A stretch of DNA of 64,000 bases from Plutella xylostella (taxonomy: Eukaryota > Arthropoda > Insecta > Lepidoptera > Plutellidae): assembly GCF_932276165.1 (NCBI RefSeq), contig NC_064010.1:2046001-2110000 (forward strand). The letters run 5' to 3'. Both the position numbers and the translations under genes were made by a program. The notes below the pieces were generated by a model. The model searched no databases and had not been told where the DNA came from. It saw only the letters and a program-made list of their open reading frames with translations. Shown here piece after piece: positions 22,041-33,539 of the stretch. The first letter of the stretch is position 1. Every line of letters begins with the position of its first letter.

Positions 22041-22461
22041 GCACATTGCACATTATTTTTATCTATAATAACATAACCTAACCAACGTTAACCCGAGTAC
22101 GCGTTATGATATGTTAAAAACTCCCGACATTTTACACTAAAAGTCGCATAAATGTATATGATATGGCTAAAAACATTCGGTTTAATACTACCTATGAACT
22201 TAAAAAAACAAAACTAAAATCAGTTATGTCGTTTGAAAGCTATGCTCCTACAGAGACACGTTAAACTTATAACAAACCTCTTTTCCCGTCCGTAAAAAAT
22301 AGTGTCAATTACTGTACTGATTTCCACGGCGGCCACTGTACAAAAGCACCTAAATCACGTTAGTTACGAACTCAGATACGGCTCCGATGCCACCGTCCAA
22401 TGCTATATCAATTTATACGCCCATCATTTTAAACGAATCACCATAGAAAGACTATATCGAA

Positions 22462-23296
22462 CTAGCTGTTCCCGCGAGCTTCGCTTCGCCTTATAAAGTT
22501 TTCCCGTGGGAATTCCGGGATTAAAATAAATCTCAGGGTCTAGATCATATGTATATGTCGCAGGCATCTGGTTTAATCTCCTGTTTGATTGAACCGCTAG
22601 CCCGTTCATTGGATGACGCTACTCAGTTGAATGACTAAAGAACAACTCGTCAAGTGGTTGACTGTAACGTCCAACGTCTTGACTGAACGTTATTCAGCGA
22701 AGTCGTTAAATGGGATATAGTATAGCAACTTTGTAATGTCTGGTTAGGATGAACATGACCAGACAATAGTCAACAAAAAGACTATGTTACAAAGCTCTCA
22801 TCTCACAAATTAACTAAACAATAACAATAAACGTACCTCGATATTGTTGTTCATAATTATCAAGTTTCAGCACATTTTTTTTCTTTGAAACTATCCGCCG
22901 GCGGTGTAATAATAGGTAAATCCATGTTGTCACACTATTTTAACACAAATAACGCACTTTAAAGCTAATTTATTTGCAAAAAATAACAATACAGGTGCTT
23001 TTTGTGTCAGCTGTTAGCTGTTAGACGCCATATTTGTTTTGTTCACCACCTGACTGATTTTAAGTCAGCTAACTAGTTGGACGTTTTGTGACGCTTGTGC
23101 AATCAACGTTCGGCCTAGTCATACAACTAAGCAACGTCATCCAATGAACGGGCTAGCGGTTCAATCAAACAGGAGATTAAACCAGATGCCTGCGACATAC
23201 ATACCAAATTTCATTCATATCCGTTCAGTAGTTTTGGCGTGAAAGAGTAACAGACAGGCAGACACAGTTACTTTCGCATTTATAATATTAGTTAGA
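22462..23296 (-). mobile_element. Helitron-like element split by a MITE
   Basis: The minus-strand copy begins CTAGCTGTTCCCGCGAG at 22462 and resumes after the insertion with ATACCAAATTTCATTCA, ending GCATTTATAATATTAGTTAG. The interruption is the 644 bp element at 22555-23198. Confidence 0.65.
22555..23198. mobile_element. MITE with ~65-85 bp inverted termini
   Basis: The termini ATGTCGCAGGCATCTGG and CCAGATGCCTGCGACAT are followed inward by a near-perfect inverted repeat of about 65 bp (including GAACCGCTAGCCCGTTCATT), with weaker pairing for about 20 bp more. The short target duplication cannot be fixed because flanking ATA/TAT bases are ambiguous. The interior is non-coding. Its presence inside the Helitron-like unit makes it the younger insertion. 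Confidence 0.65.
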
Positions 23297-23706
23297 ATGT
23301 ATTTTATGTGTACTTATAAATACCTACATATATGTAACAATACTATAGTTATAGTGGTATAAGACTATAAGTAAATGGCTCACAAATAAAAAAAAGTGGG
23401 ATGAAATATTCAGACATTCAAATATGCTATAGATGTAAAGTGACTAAAGTGTTTTTGTTTACACCCTTGGCCTAACTTCTACATATTTTTATCATTAGGC
23501 TTATAAATCGTCTACTACTACTGGACATAGACCTCTCCTAAGCTATAAAACACTGCACTCTCAGTACAAATTAATAAAAAAATAAAATATTAAAAAATAA
23601 TCATTAATTACAAGTTCACAGCAGGAAACACTTATATTTTTGTAAGTACATATTTCATTAAACGAACATGCTATTTACGTGCAGTAAGTACATAATTTAT
23701 ATACTA

Positions 23707-23857
23707 CTAGCTGTTCCCGCGCGCTTCGCTACGCCTTAAAAAGTTTTCCCGTGAGAATTCTGGGATAAAAAGTAGCCTATGTTCTTTCCCAGGGTCTAGA
23801 CCGTATGTATACCAAATTTCATTCAAATCCGTTCAGTAGTTTTGACGTGAAAGAGTA

Positions 23858-23888
<31 letters not shown>

Positions 23889-23921
23889 CAGTTACTTTCG
23901 CATTTATAATATTAGTTAGGA
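23707..23921 (-). mobile_element. Helitron-like non-autonomous element
   Basis: CTAGCTGTTCCCGCGCGC at the low end and an unusually long CAGA run (seven units) near the other end, finishing ATTAGTTAGGA. Close to the family consensus. Confidence 0.7.
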
Positions 23922-24278
23922 TAATTCTCATGTAATTCCTAATTTCGCCAACAATGTTGCATATCAACACTACCGAAACGAAGTAAGTATAAAATGTTAA
24001 AACGTATTTTACTACCAGGCTTTTTGCAAAGTCAGAGATTTTTTTATTCAGTCTTGAAAACTCGTGCAAAAGGTTCTCCCACTATTAGATATATGCCGAG
24101 TTGCAGAAAGGGACTTTAAGCTAATGTCGACATTAAATCTATGTCTGTCTCTTTCTGTCCGTATACTGTCAAAGCAAGGCAACAATACATTTAATGCCGA
24201 CATTAACTTAAAGATCCTTTCTGCAACTCAGTGTTACAGTAACTTTTTCCGAATAATTATATAAAATATATCACCATA

Positions 24279-24477
24279 CTAGCTGTTCCCGCGAGCTTCG
24301 CATCGCTTTAAAAAAAAACGTGGGAATTCCGGGACAAAAAGTAGCCTATGTTCTTTCTCAGGGTCTAGAGTCTAGACCATATGTACACCAAATTTCATTC
24401 AAATCCGTTAAATAGTTTTGGCGTGAAAGAGGAACAGACAGACACAGTTACTTTCCCATTTATAATATTAGTTACGA
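24279..24477 (-). mobile_element. Helitron-like non-autonomous element
   Basis: CTAGCTGTTCCCGCGAGC to ATTAGTTACGA, with a degraded middle (AAAAAAAACGTGGG). A GGATTAGGATTAGG run lies just outside. Confidence 0.65.
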
Positions 24478-24837
24478 TTAGGATTAGGATAGTTAGGATA
24501 TATCACCATATGAGACTGACTGTAAAAGTTTTAAAACGATATTTCTATAGGGAATACAATATCACCAAATAGGACAATACAATACTTCAATGCCTGATAT
24601 GTATAAATAATTGTACTTATTCATATGTCAGGAATCAGGATAAAAAATAACCTCTCTTAACAACTCAAGTGTAGCATCTAAATCTAATATTTTTTTTATA
24701 AATATGACATAATAAAATACAATTCCCTTCTCTTTAAGTATAGTGCATACAAACCATACAAGTATAGATATTTTAAAATGTAGTATAGATATAGAAATAC
24801 TGCATAAAGTAAGAACCATTGCTAGGTATACACACAG

Positions 24838-25020
24838 TCATCATAAGTACACGCCTTAGATAAACAACATACGAACAAGATGGATTGTCAAAGGAAAAGT
24901 AACGTCTCGACAAATAACATCCTACTCCACAGAGCTCTTAGAGATCTCTGAGATATTTTGAATTAGTTCAGTTATAAGATTTGTGACCTTATTCATTCGT
25001 GCAATGGTTGTCATTGGGTT
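24838..25020. repeat. Interspersed repeat, unknown class
   Basis: Second copy of the 4595-4765 repeat: ATACGAACAAGATGGAT, ACGTCTCGACAAATAACA and ATTTGTGACCTTATTCATT in the same order. Confidence 0.45.
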
Positions 25021-25857
25021 GAACTTAAAACGATTTGATGCTAAACAAAATGCAGACAGTTCTTTGCTCTGTTTTAGTATGTGGCACATCATCTTTGTTC
25101 TGTTGCTGTCCTAAGGTACCCCAGTGGTACAGAGGGCCTTTACAAGCGTGCGCCACGCCGTCCTGTCCTCAGCAACTACTCTGGCCTCCGTCCAGTGGTG
25201 CCACTCTTGAAAGGCAATGTATTGCGTCTGTCTTGCGTTCCCAACATTTAAAAAATCACAACTTCTCTACAGAGGCGTTTTTCCAAAAAGAAATAATACT
25301 AATATGATCAGCTAGGTAATGCCTATTTGGAGAACCTCAGGCCTTGCGCTCACAGCTCGCGATCACCACTATCTCGTTCGTATATTGTTAGTCTAAGAGA
25401 CACGGCCATCAAACGTAACATTACGATTGCGATCAGCCAGTTGCAAGGCAGGGCAGTCTCATCTCGAGTGGCCTTGTTGGGACTAGAAATGAGCATCGAT
25501 ATTTAAGTATGTATGTTTTAATGTGTTTTGCGGAAGGTAGGTAGCTAGTTTAATTGGTGCATCTGTTTGGCTAGAGCAAGTATGTATTTTGTTTTATTTA
25601 AGAAAAAAAGGATTTTGCTTAGTTTAAGAAACATTAAAAGTTACATTTATCGCGTTTTCGTTGACGTAGTGGGACATGGGAGATTTTCTCGCCATTCGAG
25701 AAATTAAGAGTATAAAATAAAACCTTTCACTAGTTCTCTACTACTCAGTTCGTTGTGCCTTATTGTGTTATAAACATTATATAAGTAAGTAAGTATTATA
25801 GTTAGCGCTTTTTATTCTTTTAGTTTGCGACCTCTAGTGACCTATTATTATATTATT

Positions 25858-25975
25858 ATTGGTTGTCTGGTAGAGATCACTATAAAGAATAACCTTTTAG
25901 CACTGGTTTCTTTTTAAGTAATCTGTTTTTAATTATGTTTATGTTTTTTGGTGCAAATCAAGAGTATTGTACCTA
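25858..25975 (+). mobile_element. Truncated LINE 3' UTR fragment
   Basis: GGTTGTCTGGTAGAGATCAC followed by a diverged tail. Same family as 4857-5030. Confidence 0.45.
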
Positions 25976-26851
25976 TTGTGTACTGAATAATTCTAGGTAA
26001 TGAAGGTCACGCTATTAAATCTATGTAAATCGAGAGCGGCAGAGCAAATAGATCATTTTTAGAGAGGAGAGGTCGCGAGGTCGCCTGATGACCGCCGATT
26101 AATCAAACTGGCGGCTTGCGGCACAGTGCTATCATGGGATGCGCCCAAGCAGTTAAGGCGAAGATCTATCTGTACTTTAGAGGTAGACAGTAATAAGTCC
26201 TCTTTTTATGAGTCTCTTTTTTTACAATCTCAAGAGTAAAATTAAAGGTTTTCTTAAAAAGTGGACTTATTACTGTTAACCTCTGAGGTACGTAGGTAGG
26301 TACTCTATTTAGTCTTTTGCCAAGATGCCTAACTTGATACTACAATTTTTAAAGGATTGTGCCTACACGGCGAAAAATCATGTCGTAAAATTTTAAATTA
26401 AATGTTTTTAAAACATTCTGGTCATTTATTTGGTGTCAGAATTATTTTAAAATATAGGTAGGTAGGACCAGCGAGGTTCGGGGGCAAAACCGGAAAACCT
26501 AGTATTTTTTATTCAAATTTTTCAAAATTCAAATTCAAAATTCTTTATTATATATCCATCCCATCAACTTATAAAATATTTACAAAAAAACACACAATGA
26601 TCAGTTGGGAACTTCGCCTTAACAAACAAACAGTCGTGATAGTCGACGCTCGCTTGCAAGGCCGCGTCTGCTCTCGGATTTAGCTTAATTACTGGGACAA
26701 AAAACACAGCCAATTGCCGGCAATCTATGCAGGTACAGCTGGTACAGTCAGCAAAAAAGTCGTTATAGAGCCTATCCGATACCTACTATACTAATACACT
26801 CGAGAGCAATGAAAAAGTTCAACACACAAAATTTCAACACAATATTTACTA

Positions 26852-27054
26852 CTAGCTGTTCTCGCGAGCTTCGCTTCGCCTTAAAAAGTTTTCCCGCGCG
26901 AATTCCGGGGTAAAAAGTAGCTTATGTTATTTCTCAGAGTCTAGACCATCTGTACACCAAATTTCATTCAAATCCGTTCAGTAGTTTTGGCGTGAAAGAG
27001 TAACAGACAGACAAACAGACATAGTTACTTTCGCATTTATAATATTAGTTAGGA
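26852..27054 (-). mobile_element. Helitron-like non-autonomous element
   Basis: CTAGCTGTTCTCGCGAGC to ATTAGTTAGGA. A truncated GCAATGAAAAAGTTC repeat fragment lies just before it (26802-26822). Confidence 0.65.
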
Positions 27055-27067
27055 TTAGGATTAGTTA

Positions 27068-27185
27068 GGATTGGTAATTTTCTGATGCGTTGTTAAATGT
27101 ACTTCAATGTTGCAGACGGCGTCATTAAGGTAGCCTTTTCCGTTTAGGAGTAATTTGGTGCTATGTCACTGGATATCGTTCGCAA
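27068..27185 (-). mobile_element. Short MITE, GCAATGAAAAAGTTCC family
   Basis: On the plus strand: TTTTCTGATGCGTTGTTAAA, TTGCAGACGGCGTCATTA, TAGGAGTAATTTGGTGC. The end is interrupted by the SINE piece that follows, and GTCACTGGAACTTTTACA resumes near 27299. Confidence 0.5.
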
Positions 27186-27300
27186 CTTATCACGTGAGTA
27201 CAAATGTGCTGCGAAAAGTGGATGGCTCACTTGTGAGCCACCTCTGACTACCCATTCAGGGATTACAGTCGTGAGTGCATATGTATATGTATGTATGTGT
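27185..27300 (+). mobile_element. 5'-truncated SINE nested in a MITE
   Basis: AACTTATCACGTGAGTACAA to GGGATTACAGTCGTGAG plus a TATG repeat, matching the 3' half of 12340-12655. The surrounding MITE sequence (TGTCACTGGA) appears on both sides (about 27172 and 27299), consistent with insertion into it. Confidence 0.55.
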
Positions 27301-27378
27301 CACTGGAACTTTTACACTGCACGCGATAGTGTAATGTTTGTAAGGATGGATTTTAACATAAAGTTTTGAATAACTTAC

Positions 27379-27441
27379 CATGTAAACCATGAAGCTTTCT
27401 ACCCCTGAATGTACTTGTCCTTGGGATGGGTCATTGGGTGC
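27379..27441 (-). CDS. Candidate 63-nt exon of an unidentified gene
   Basis: On the minus strand an acceptor (GTTTTATTTTAG) leads into 21 open codons, ending GTTTACATG|GTAAGTTA with a near-perfect donor. The residues include APNDPSQGQVHSGV followed by ESFMVYM. Both ends are phase 0. The codon composition is unlike the AT-rich flanks. The gene is not recognised. Same strand and phase as 15309-15356, so the two could be exons of one long minus-strand gene whose other exons I did not find. Confidence 0.45.
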
Positions 27442-27884
27442 CTAAAATAAAACAAACCAATTAATACAATACAATATAAGCAAAAAGTTGAAAATATGCT
27501 CGAGGAGTTTCTTTCGCCATTTCTTTCGTCCTGACGGAGCCTTTGTGAAATGGTGGTAGAGTAATATTATATTATGACAATGGACAAATAATTGTAAAAT
27601 TTTACGTCCAATTAAGAATATTTAATTTCATTTCAATAAATTTATGAATTATATAATTTGGTGCCTTTCCACTAGATGTGACATGCAGTGATGATGTGAA
27701 AGAAAGGCGTTCGCACTAGTGCTATGTGAACCAATGAATATGGTTGGTGGATATCAAATACATCCATATCAAAGTTACATAGCACATCTCTCTCTCTTTT
27801 TCCAAGACAAGAGGAATTAGGATAACCCAGAGATAAACCATTGCCCAGCAAGAGAAATAATAGGTTTCCTCTCAACATGTTGGT

Positions 27885-27993
27885 GAAATTGACACATCTG
27901 TCATGTATTTTATACGGAGATGACATTTAATTTATAAATGAATCCCTGTCGGTTAGGTAACCAACCATGGAGAAATTGGCACTTAGACAGTCA
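27885..27993 (-). mobile_element. Snapback MITE copy (partial)
   Basis: Reverse complement of much of 29507-29655: CATCTGTCATGTATTTTATA, GAATCCCTGTCGGTTAGG, GAAATTGGCACTTAG. Confidence 0.5.
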
Positions 27994-28541
27994 GATAGCT
28001 TCAGTCACTGACTGCCCCAGGGTGAAACCCACACATCTTCTTCATTCTACCCAATAAATGGTTGACCAAATAAAAATTTAAGTGTGAAATACAATGTTCA
28101 ATAGCAAATAAAATTATACTTACAATTTAAGGGCTTAAAACTTCCATTAATAGGTGTGTAGACTTAAACATGCTGCTCTTTTCATATAAAACTGTTATAA
28201 ACTAGTACTGGCCTTATTTTAATTATATTAAAATACTAATTACATGTTTTTATTATCAATAATGCGGTTTACTGGCCTCGATTATTGTAAATATTAATTA
28301 AAAAATCACATAATTTGATTGTTACTATCAAATATGTATTTTTAATTGAACATGGCTATACACGTACAACTACTTGTATACTGTATAATATTATTATTGT
28401 CTTGGGAAGCTGCATCCTGTATCTGAAACAAACAATAGTAACTTTACATTAACAATAAACAAATATCTGTATTTTAATTTGTGGGGTTGTAACACTGTTG
28501 TTTATAATACAGATACCTACTAGGTACTATAATGTATTTTT

Positions 28542-29100
28542 AGGGTTCCGTAGCCAAAATGGCAAAAACGGAACCCTTATAGTTTCGTCATGTCCGTCTG
28601 TCCGTCTGTCCGTCTGTCACAGCCGATTTACTCGGAAACTATAAGTACTACAGTGATGAAATTTGATGGGAATATGTGTTGTATGAACCGCTACAAAAAT
28701 ATGATACTAAATAGTAAAAAAAAGAATTGGGGGTGGGGCCCCCCATACATGTAACTGAGGGATGAAATTTTTTTTTTCGATGTACATACCCGTGTGGGGT
28801 ATCAATGGAAAGGTCTTTTAAAATGATATAAAGTTTTCTAAAAAACATTTTTCTTAAAGTGAACGGTTTTTGAGATATCAGCTCTCAAAGTCGTAAAAAG
28901 TATGTCCCCCCCCCTCTATTTTTATAACTACGGGGTATAAAATTCTAAAAAAAATAGAGGTGATGCATGCTAATTAACTCTTTCAACGATTTTTGGTTTG
29001 ATCAAAGTATCTCTTATAGTTTTTGAGATAGGTTGATTTAACTATTTGCTGCTACGGAACCCTTTGTGCGCGAGCCCGACTCGCACTTGGCCGGTTTTTT
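28542..29100. mobile_element. AGGGTTCCGTA-type MITE
   Basis: Starts AGGGTTCCGTAGCC, carries a TCCGTCTG microsatellite, and ends GCTACGGAACCC, CGACTCGCACTTGGCCGG. I recognise this as a very common lepidopteran non-autonomous element. It contains no coding frame. Confidence 0.65.
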
Positions 29101-29506
29101 CTTATTTGTCGTATATTTTGAGCAATCTTGGAGTGTCTTTTTATTTGAATTAATTTAAAAACTAAGTTTAAAATAAAACATAATGACAAATGAAATATTT
29201 ACAAGCAAAAATTATTGATTTCGTAATTAAACCATTTATTTTGGCCGTAGTTTATTTTATAATAGTATTTTAATTAAAAAGACACACAAAGATTGTTTAC
29301 CTTTTTTGCCAAATAAGGATGAATAAAAAATGTTTTTCTTAAGTAATTATTTCCTCAGCCTATCCCAGAGTATCACTAAAGTTGAACATTTGTCACCAGA
29401 GTGAAAGAATTAAAGACTGCCGCAACAATGCATTCTGATCATAGTTTGTTGGTGACAAACACCAGAACTGGTCTTGGGTTTGTCAATTTACTGAAAGGAT
29501 TAGTGC

Positions 29507-29655
29507 CAATTCACCATTCTCAGTTATCTAACCGACAGGGATTGATTTATAAATTAAACGTCATCTCCATATAAAATTCATGACAGATGTGTCAAAAATT
29601 AACCACTACTCCCTGGTTATGCTCTAACAGAGAATGGTGAAATTGGCACTTAGCC
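29507..29655. mobile_element. Palindromic (snapback) MITE
   Basis: GTGCCAATTCACCATTCTC at the left is complementary to GAGAATGGTGAAATTGGCAC at the right. ATTCATGACAGATGTGTCA lies in the loop side. The best preserved member of its family here. Confidence 0.65.
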
Positions 29656-29729
29656 AGTCAGATATTTGTCAAATTGCCGAGGGGGCACTAATATAAAGTA
29701 CTAAGAGTTGATATTGTGTGTATATTTGA

Positions 29730-29940
29730 GCAACGGTAGCTCAGTCACTTCTCATGGAGTGGGTTCAAATCCCGGCATGGACTAACCCAAACCCCAACCT
29801 GCAGTGGACCAACATGGTAGGACCAAGCTTAGGAAGGCAGTTTATACCTTGAGAATATGCACACAGGTTTCAAGATAGAAAGGTGTAGGTACTTACACCC
29901 CCACAGAGAATAGAATAGAGTAGAATGTGTGTATATTTTT
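29730..29940 (+). mobile_element. tRNA-derived SINE, GAATA-tailed
   Basis: The head has ACGGTAGCTCAGTCAC and GGGTTCAAATCCCGGC. The body ends CTTACACCCCCACAGAG followed by AGAATAGAAT repeats. The 3' portion recurs at 43150-43302 and, inverted, at 56703-56795. Confidence 0.6.
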
Positions 29941-29972
29941 TTCATAACAGTATGTAATACTAGCAACTGTAG

Positions 29973-30030
29973 TCATGAGGATGGCTTACAACAGCAGTGG
30001 GGACGTGATGGGTTGTGATGATGATGAATG
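29973..30030 (+). mobile_element. LINE 3' terminal fragment with GATGAT tail
   Basis: ACAACAGCAGTGGGGACGTG and GGGTTGTGATGATGATG match the end of lepidopteran RTE-type LINEs as I remember them (C-terminal codons, then GATGAT repeats). Only about 60 bp remain. Confidence 0.45.
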
Positions 30031-30059
30031 CATGCAGCATGAAAAGTTTCTTACGATTT

Positions 30060-31270
30060 CACTGTTTTAATGTATTATCATAATAATAGATAAAGGTACA
30101 GGGTACACCTAGTCCTGAGTCTTCCTCAACCAACCAAGCGGACTGGAGTATTTCATCAAATTAATGGTGGATGATCGAATGAACAACTTATTCATTTGAA
30201 TATTTTTCACCGAAGAATATTACAAAAATAAGGAATGTGAAAACCGAAATTATGGATTTTAGACGGTCTACCTGCAGTTTACACTGAGAACTTCCTACAA
30301 ATTGTATGTGTGAATATTGAAAAATGTGATGTATCATAAAAAAACATGCAATAACATAACCATCCTTCGCTTCTGACCAACTTAAAATCCAGAACTCTTC
30401 AGCTGAATCATGGTTTCGTTAAATAAATTCATAAAAAGACCTTCCACTATACTTTAAAAAGAAAATTACTGTGTTATTTAATGATGATGATTTCCCCTGT
30501 TTTATATAATAAATGCTGTCTACCTCTCGCATGTTATAATGTTCAACAATGTTTCATTACCACACCCAGTTAGTAATTATATGTAGTTTATGATAGCACA
30601 AGTAAAACTAATTTTGAAGTACATAATCGAAAAAGTTTAGCTAAATTCACTTTGACCAACCTGTATTTAGTATCCATCTGTAGCTATTCCTGAGCGGATG
30701 CTTTTAGGAACATCTCCCAATTAATAACATTTATTCTCACACTGAAGAACTCATGAAAACTTGTAGGATTTACGAAGAAAAACTTGCATTTCAAGTTTCT
30801 AACTTTTCATGGACGAAAAACACAAGCAAAGCAAAAGGCAATAGAAAAAAAAACTGAACTGTCAAAACTTTTTACATTACGCTTCACATTTCAATATCCA
30901 CAACATTACGGTCCAGTTTCCTAAATACAGGCTACATTTTTATTTGGCCGGTTTCTTTTCTTTTTTTTCTCAAAAAAAACAAGTTCGTTTTTTATTAACA
31001 GAGAGTCGTTATCGTTATTTTCAATTCGTTATCGGAGTTTGTTGTTATTATTTCAGAGAGAGGATGTAGGCCGCTAACCGATCGCCGCGGCCTTCCGATT
31101 AATACTGCCGGCCTGCTGCGAAATGCACGGATTAGTGAAATATTGCCGTTTGCATGGCTAAGCTTGGTCGTGCGTAAACTACGGTATAAGTAGCTATACA
31201 AATTCATAAATAATGCTAATGATGTGATATGATTGTGATTAATCAATAAATACTACCACAGCGTGTACCT
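30060..31270. other. AT-rich stretch without a recognised gene
   Basis: No splice-bounded exon was found. A short GC-rich patch at 31065-31140 (CGATCGCCGCGGCCTTCC) stands out but has no convincing frame. Confidence 0.35.
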
Positions 31271-31281
31271 CTACACCTAAT

Positions 31282-32002
31282 GGACAACATTTCATTTTCT
31301 TTACCCTATATTTTTATTAGCTATTCGGAAAGTTTATAGAAAATTAGTGAACCCGTATTTTTTTATTTTGTATATACATTAATTTTTGCATGTTATTTTT
31401 AACTTTAAAGTTAATTATTTTAAAACCGGAAGTGGCGTCACATATAAGGCTAAATTTTTATTTTTGTCTATTGCCTGAGTCTCGAAAAAAAACATAAATG
31501 ACACTGACAAGTGACATTTAAACTTTGTTTACATGCCAACCAACAAATGGGTCATTTTCAAATGACATTGATATTTCTGATGATGGAAAGTAGGTACTTA
31601 TCATGTAAAAAAATAAGCAGAAGCATTTTTTCAACTGTGTAGGCGGTGGCATGCTCTGGGACATATTATATAGAGGTCATCTCTTAATAATAAATAAAAA
31701 AAAATAGTCAGAAAGTGTCAGAACAGAATTAATGAAAATGACCCAAATAAACAACAACGTCACGATAAAACGTCAACGTCAATAAAAAATGAAAGTGACA
31801 GTTACTTTGTTTTTAAATCTATGGGCTTTGATCATCAAAATGCATCGCACCTGATGCATGACGCCATCAGCACTTTTTTACTATTTTATGATTTTCTCGA
31901 AAATGATACATCCAAAAAATACAAAAACATTTTTGTTGTGGCCTTTAGAGCTAAATCTCGAAATGGTTTTCGATTTATAGCAGCTTTAGTTTTTTGAAAT
32001 GT
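31282..32002. mobile_element. 0.72 kb inverted-terminus element, copy 1
   Basis: Starts ATGGACAACATTTCATTTTC and ends TGAAATGTTGTCTAT, giving short inverted termini. TA lies outside both ends. The interior is non-coding, with AAAACCGGAAGTGGCGTCAC and AAAATGCATCGCACC. A second copy at 32271-32995 matches over almost the whole length with scattered differences. Confidence 0.6.
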
Positions 32003-32134
32003 TGTCTATTAAAGTGTCCATTGAATTCGGAAACGACAAAGTAATCACGGAAGTCTCATGGTATTCATTCTGTAGCTCCTCAGCAGCAGATGGGTGAAAG
32101 CCTTAAATATTTATAGCTCTGCCATAGGTAGTAC

Positions 32135-32272
32135 TAGGTGCATTGGGGCGTGGGACGCCCTGCGGTTTGGACTGACGTCGTAAGGCAGCTAAATGCTAGT
32201 GTCTGGGTGACGAGGGCCAAGAACAGAGTGTTTTGGGTACTTGGGGTTTGCGGGGCCTATGTCCAGAATGGA
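32135..32272 (+). mobile_element. RTE-like LINE 3' coding fragment
   Basis: GGACGCCCTGCGGTTTGG, GTGACGAGGGCCAAGAACAG and GGGCCTATGTCCAG resemble the last codons of lepidopteran RTE proteins (in-frame residues ...VTRAKNRVFW... and ...AYVQN). It is cut off by element copy 2. Confidence 0.5.
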
Positions 32273-32995
32273 CAACATTTCATTTTCTTTACCCTATATT
32301 TTTATTAGCTATTCGGAAAGATTATAGAAAATTAGTAGACCCGTATTTTTTTATTTTGTATATACATTAATTTTTGCATGTTATTTTTAACTTTAAAGTT
32401 AATTATTTTAAAACCGGAAGTGAAGTCACATATTAGACTCAATTTTTATTTTTGTCTATTGCCTGAGTCTCGAAAAAAAACATAAATGACACTGACAAGT
32501 GACATTTAAACTTTGTTTACATGCCAACCAACAAATGGGTCATTTTCAAATGACATTGATATTTCTGATGATGGAAAGTAGGTACTTATCATGTAAAAAA
32601 ATAAGCAGAAGCATTTTTTCAGCTGTGTAGGCGGTGGCATGCTCTGGGACATGATATAGAGGTCATCTGTTAATAATAAATAAAAAAATAGTCAGAAAGT
32701 GTCAGAACAGAATTAATGAAAATTACCCAAATAAACAACAACGTCACGATAAAACGTCAAATTCAATAAAAAATGAAAGTGACAGTTACTTTGTTTTTAA
32801 ATCTATAGGCTTTGATCATCAAAATGCATCGCACCTGATGCATGACGTCATCAGCACTTTTTTACTATTTTATGATTTTCTCGAAAATGATACATCCAAA
32901 AAATACAAAAACATTTTTTTTGTGTCCTTTAGAGCTAAATCTCGAAATGGTTTTCGATTTATAGCAGCTTTAGTTTTTTGAAATGTTGTCCATTG
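32271..32995. mobile_element. 0.72 kb inverted-terminus element, copy 2
   Basis: A near-identical direct copy of 31282-32002, starting ATGGACAACATTTCATTTTC and ending TGAAATGTTGTCCAT. It abuts the LINE fragment at 32135-32272. No TA duplication is evident at this copy. Confidence 0.6.
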
Positions 32996-33095
32996 ATATA
33001 TTTATGCTGTTAATAACAGGCATAGTCATAAAAACTTAAACTTATAAACACTTCCCCAATGCGAGTTTTTACACCGTTCTAGTAATGGCGAGTAA

Positions 33096-33524
33096 GGGGC
33101 CGTCCATTAATCACGTGAGGTCGATTTTCTCCTATTTTGACCCCCCCCTCCCCCCTGGTGATATTTGATGAGGTTTTAAACCACCCCCCCTCCCCCCCCT
33201 GGATCACGTGTATTTTTTTGGAAGTCTATGTAAAGGCTATTTTTGACTAGAAAAAATATAACCCAAATTGCGCGGCGGTCTTTCGTGGCGCGCGGGGAGT
33301 CGTTGCTTAGCAACGGCGGGCAAGTCAATCAAGGTCATATTACAAATCGTTCAAATTTTTGCGCCGTTTAAAATTTCGGTTCAGAAATACCTAGCGCTTT
33401 TGACAAAAAATTTATACACGTGATGTCTAACGAGACCCCCTTCCCCCCTCGTGATGTTTCGTGAGGTTTTCCGTACCCCCTCCCCCCCCCCCCTTTGAGC
33501 CTCACGTGATTAATGGACGGCCCC
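33096..33524. mobile_element. MITE with TAA duplication (PIF/Harbinger-like)
   Basis: Termini GGGGCCGTCCATTAATCACG and CGTGATTAATGGACGGCCCC are perfect inverted repeats, flanked by TAA on both sides (33093-33095 and 33525-33527). A 3 bp TAA/TTA duplication is characteristic of PIF/Harbinger. Poly-C tracts lie just inside both ends. The centre contains the palindrome GTTGCTTAGCAAC, which resembles an RFX X-box. A terminal fragment recurs at 63413. Confidence 0.7.
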
Positions 33525-33539
33525 TAAACGTGATTTTGT

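Noticed and set aside
28330..28428. Minus-strand exon after the good acceptor ATTGTTTGTTTCAG
   Set aside because: The open frame is largely ATA/AAT repeats, has no good donor, and only one forced phase joins it to 27379-27441.
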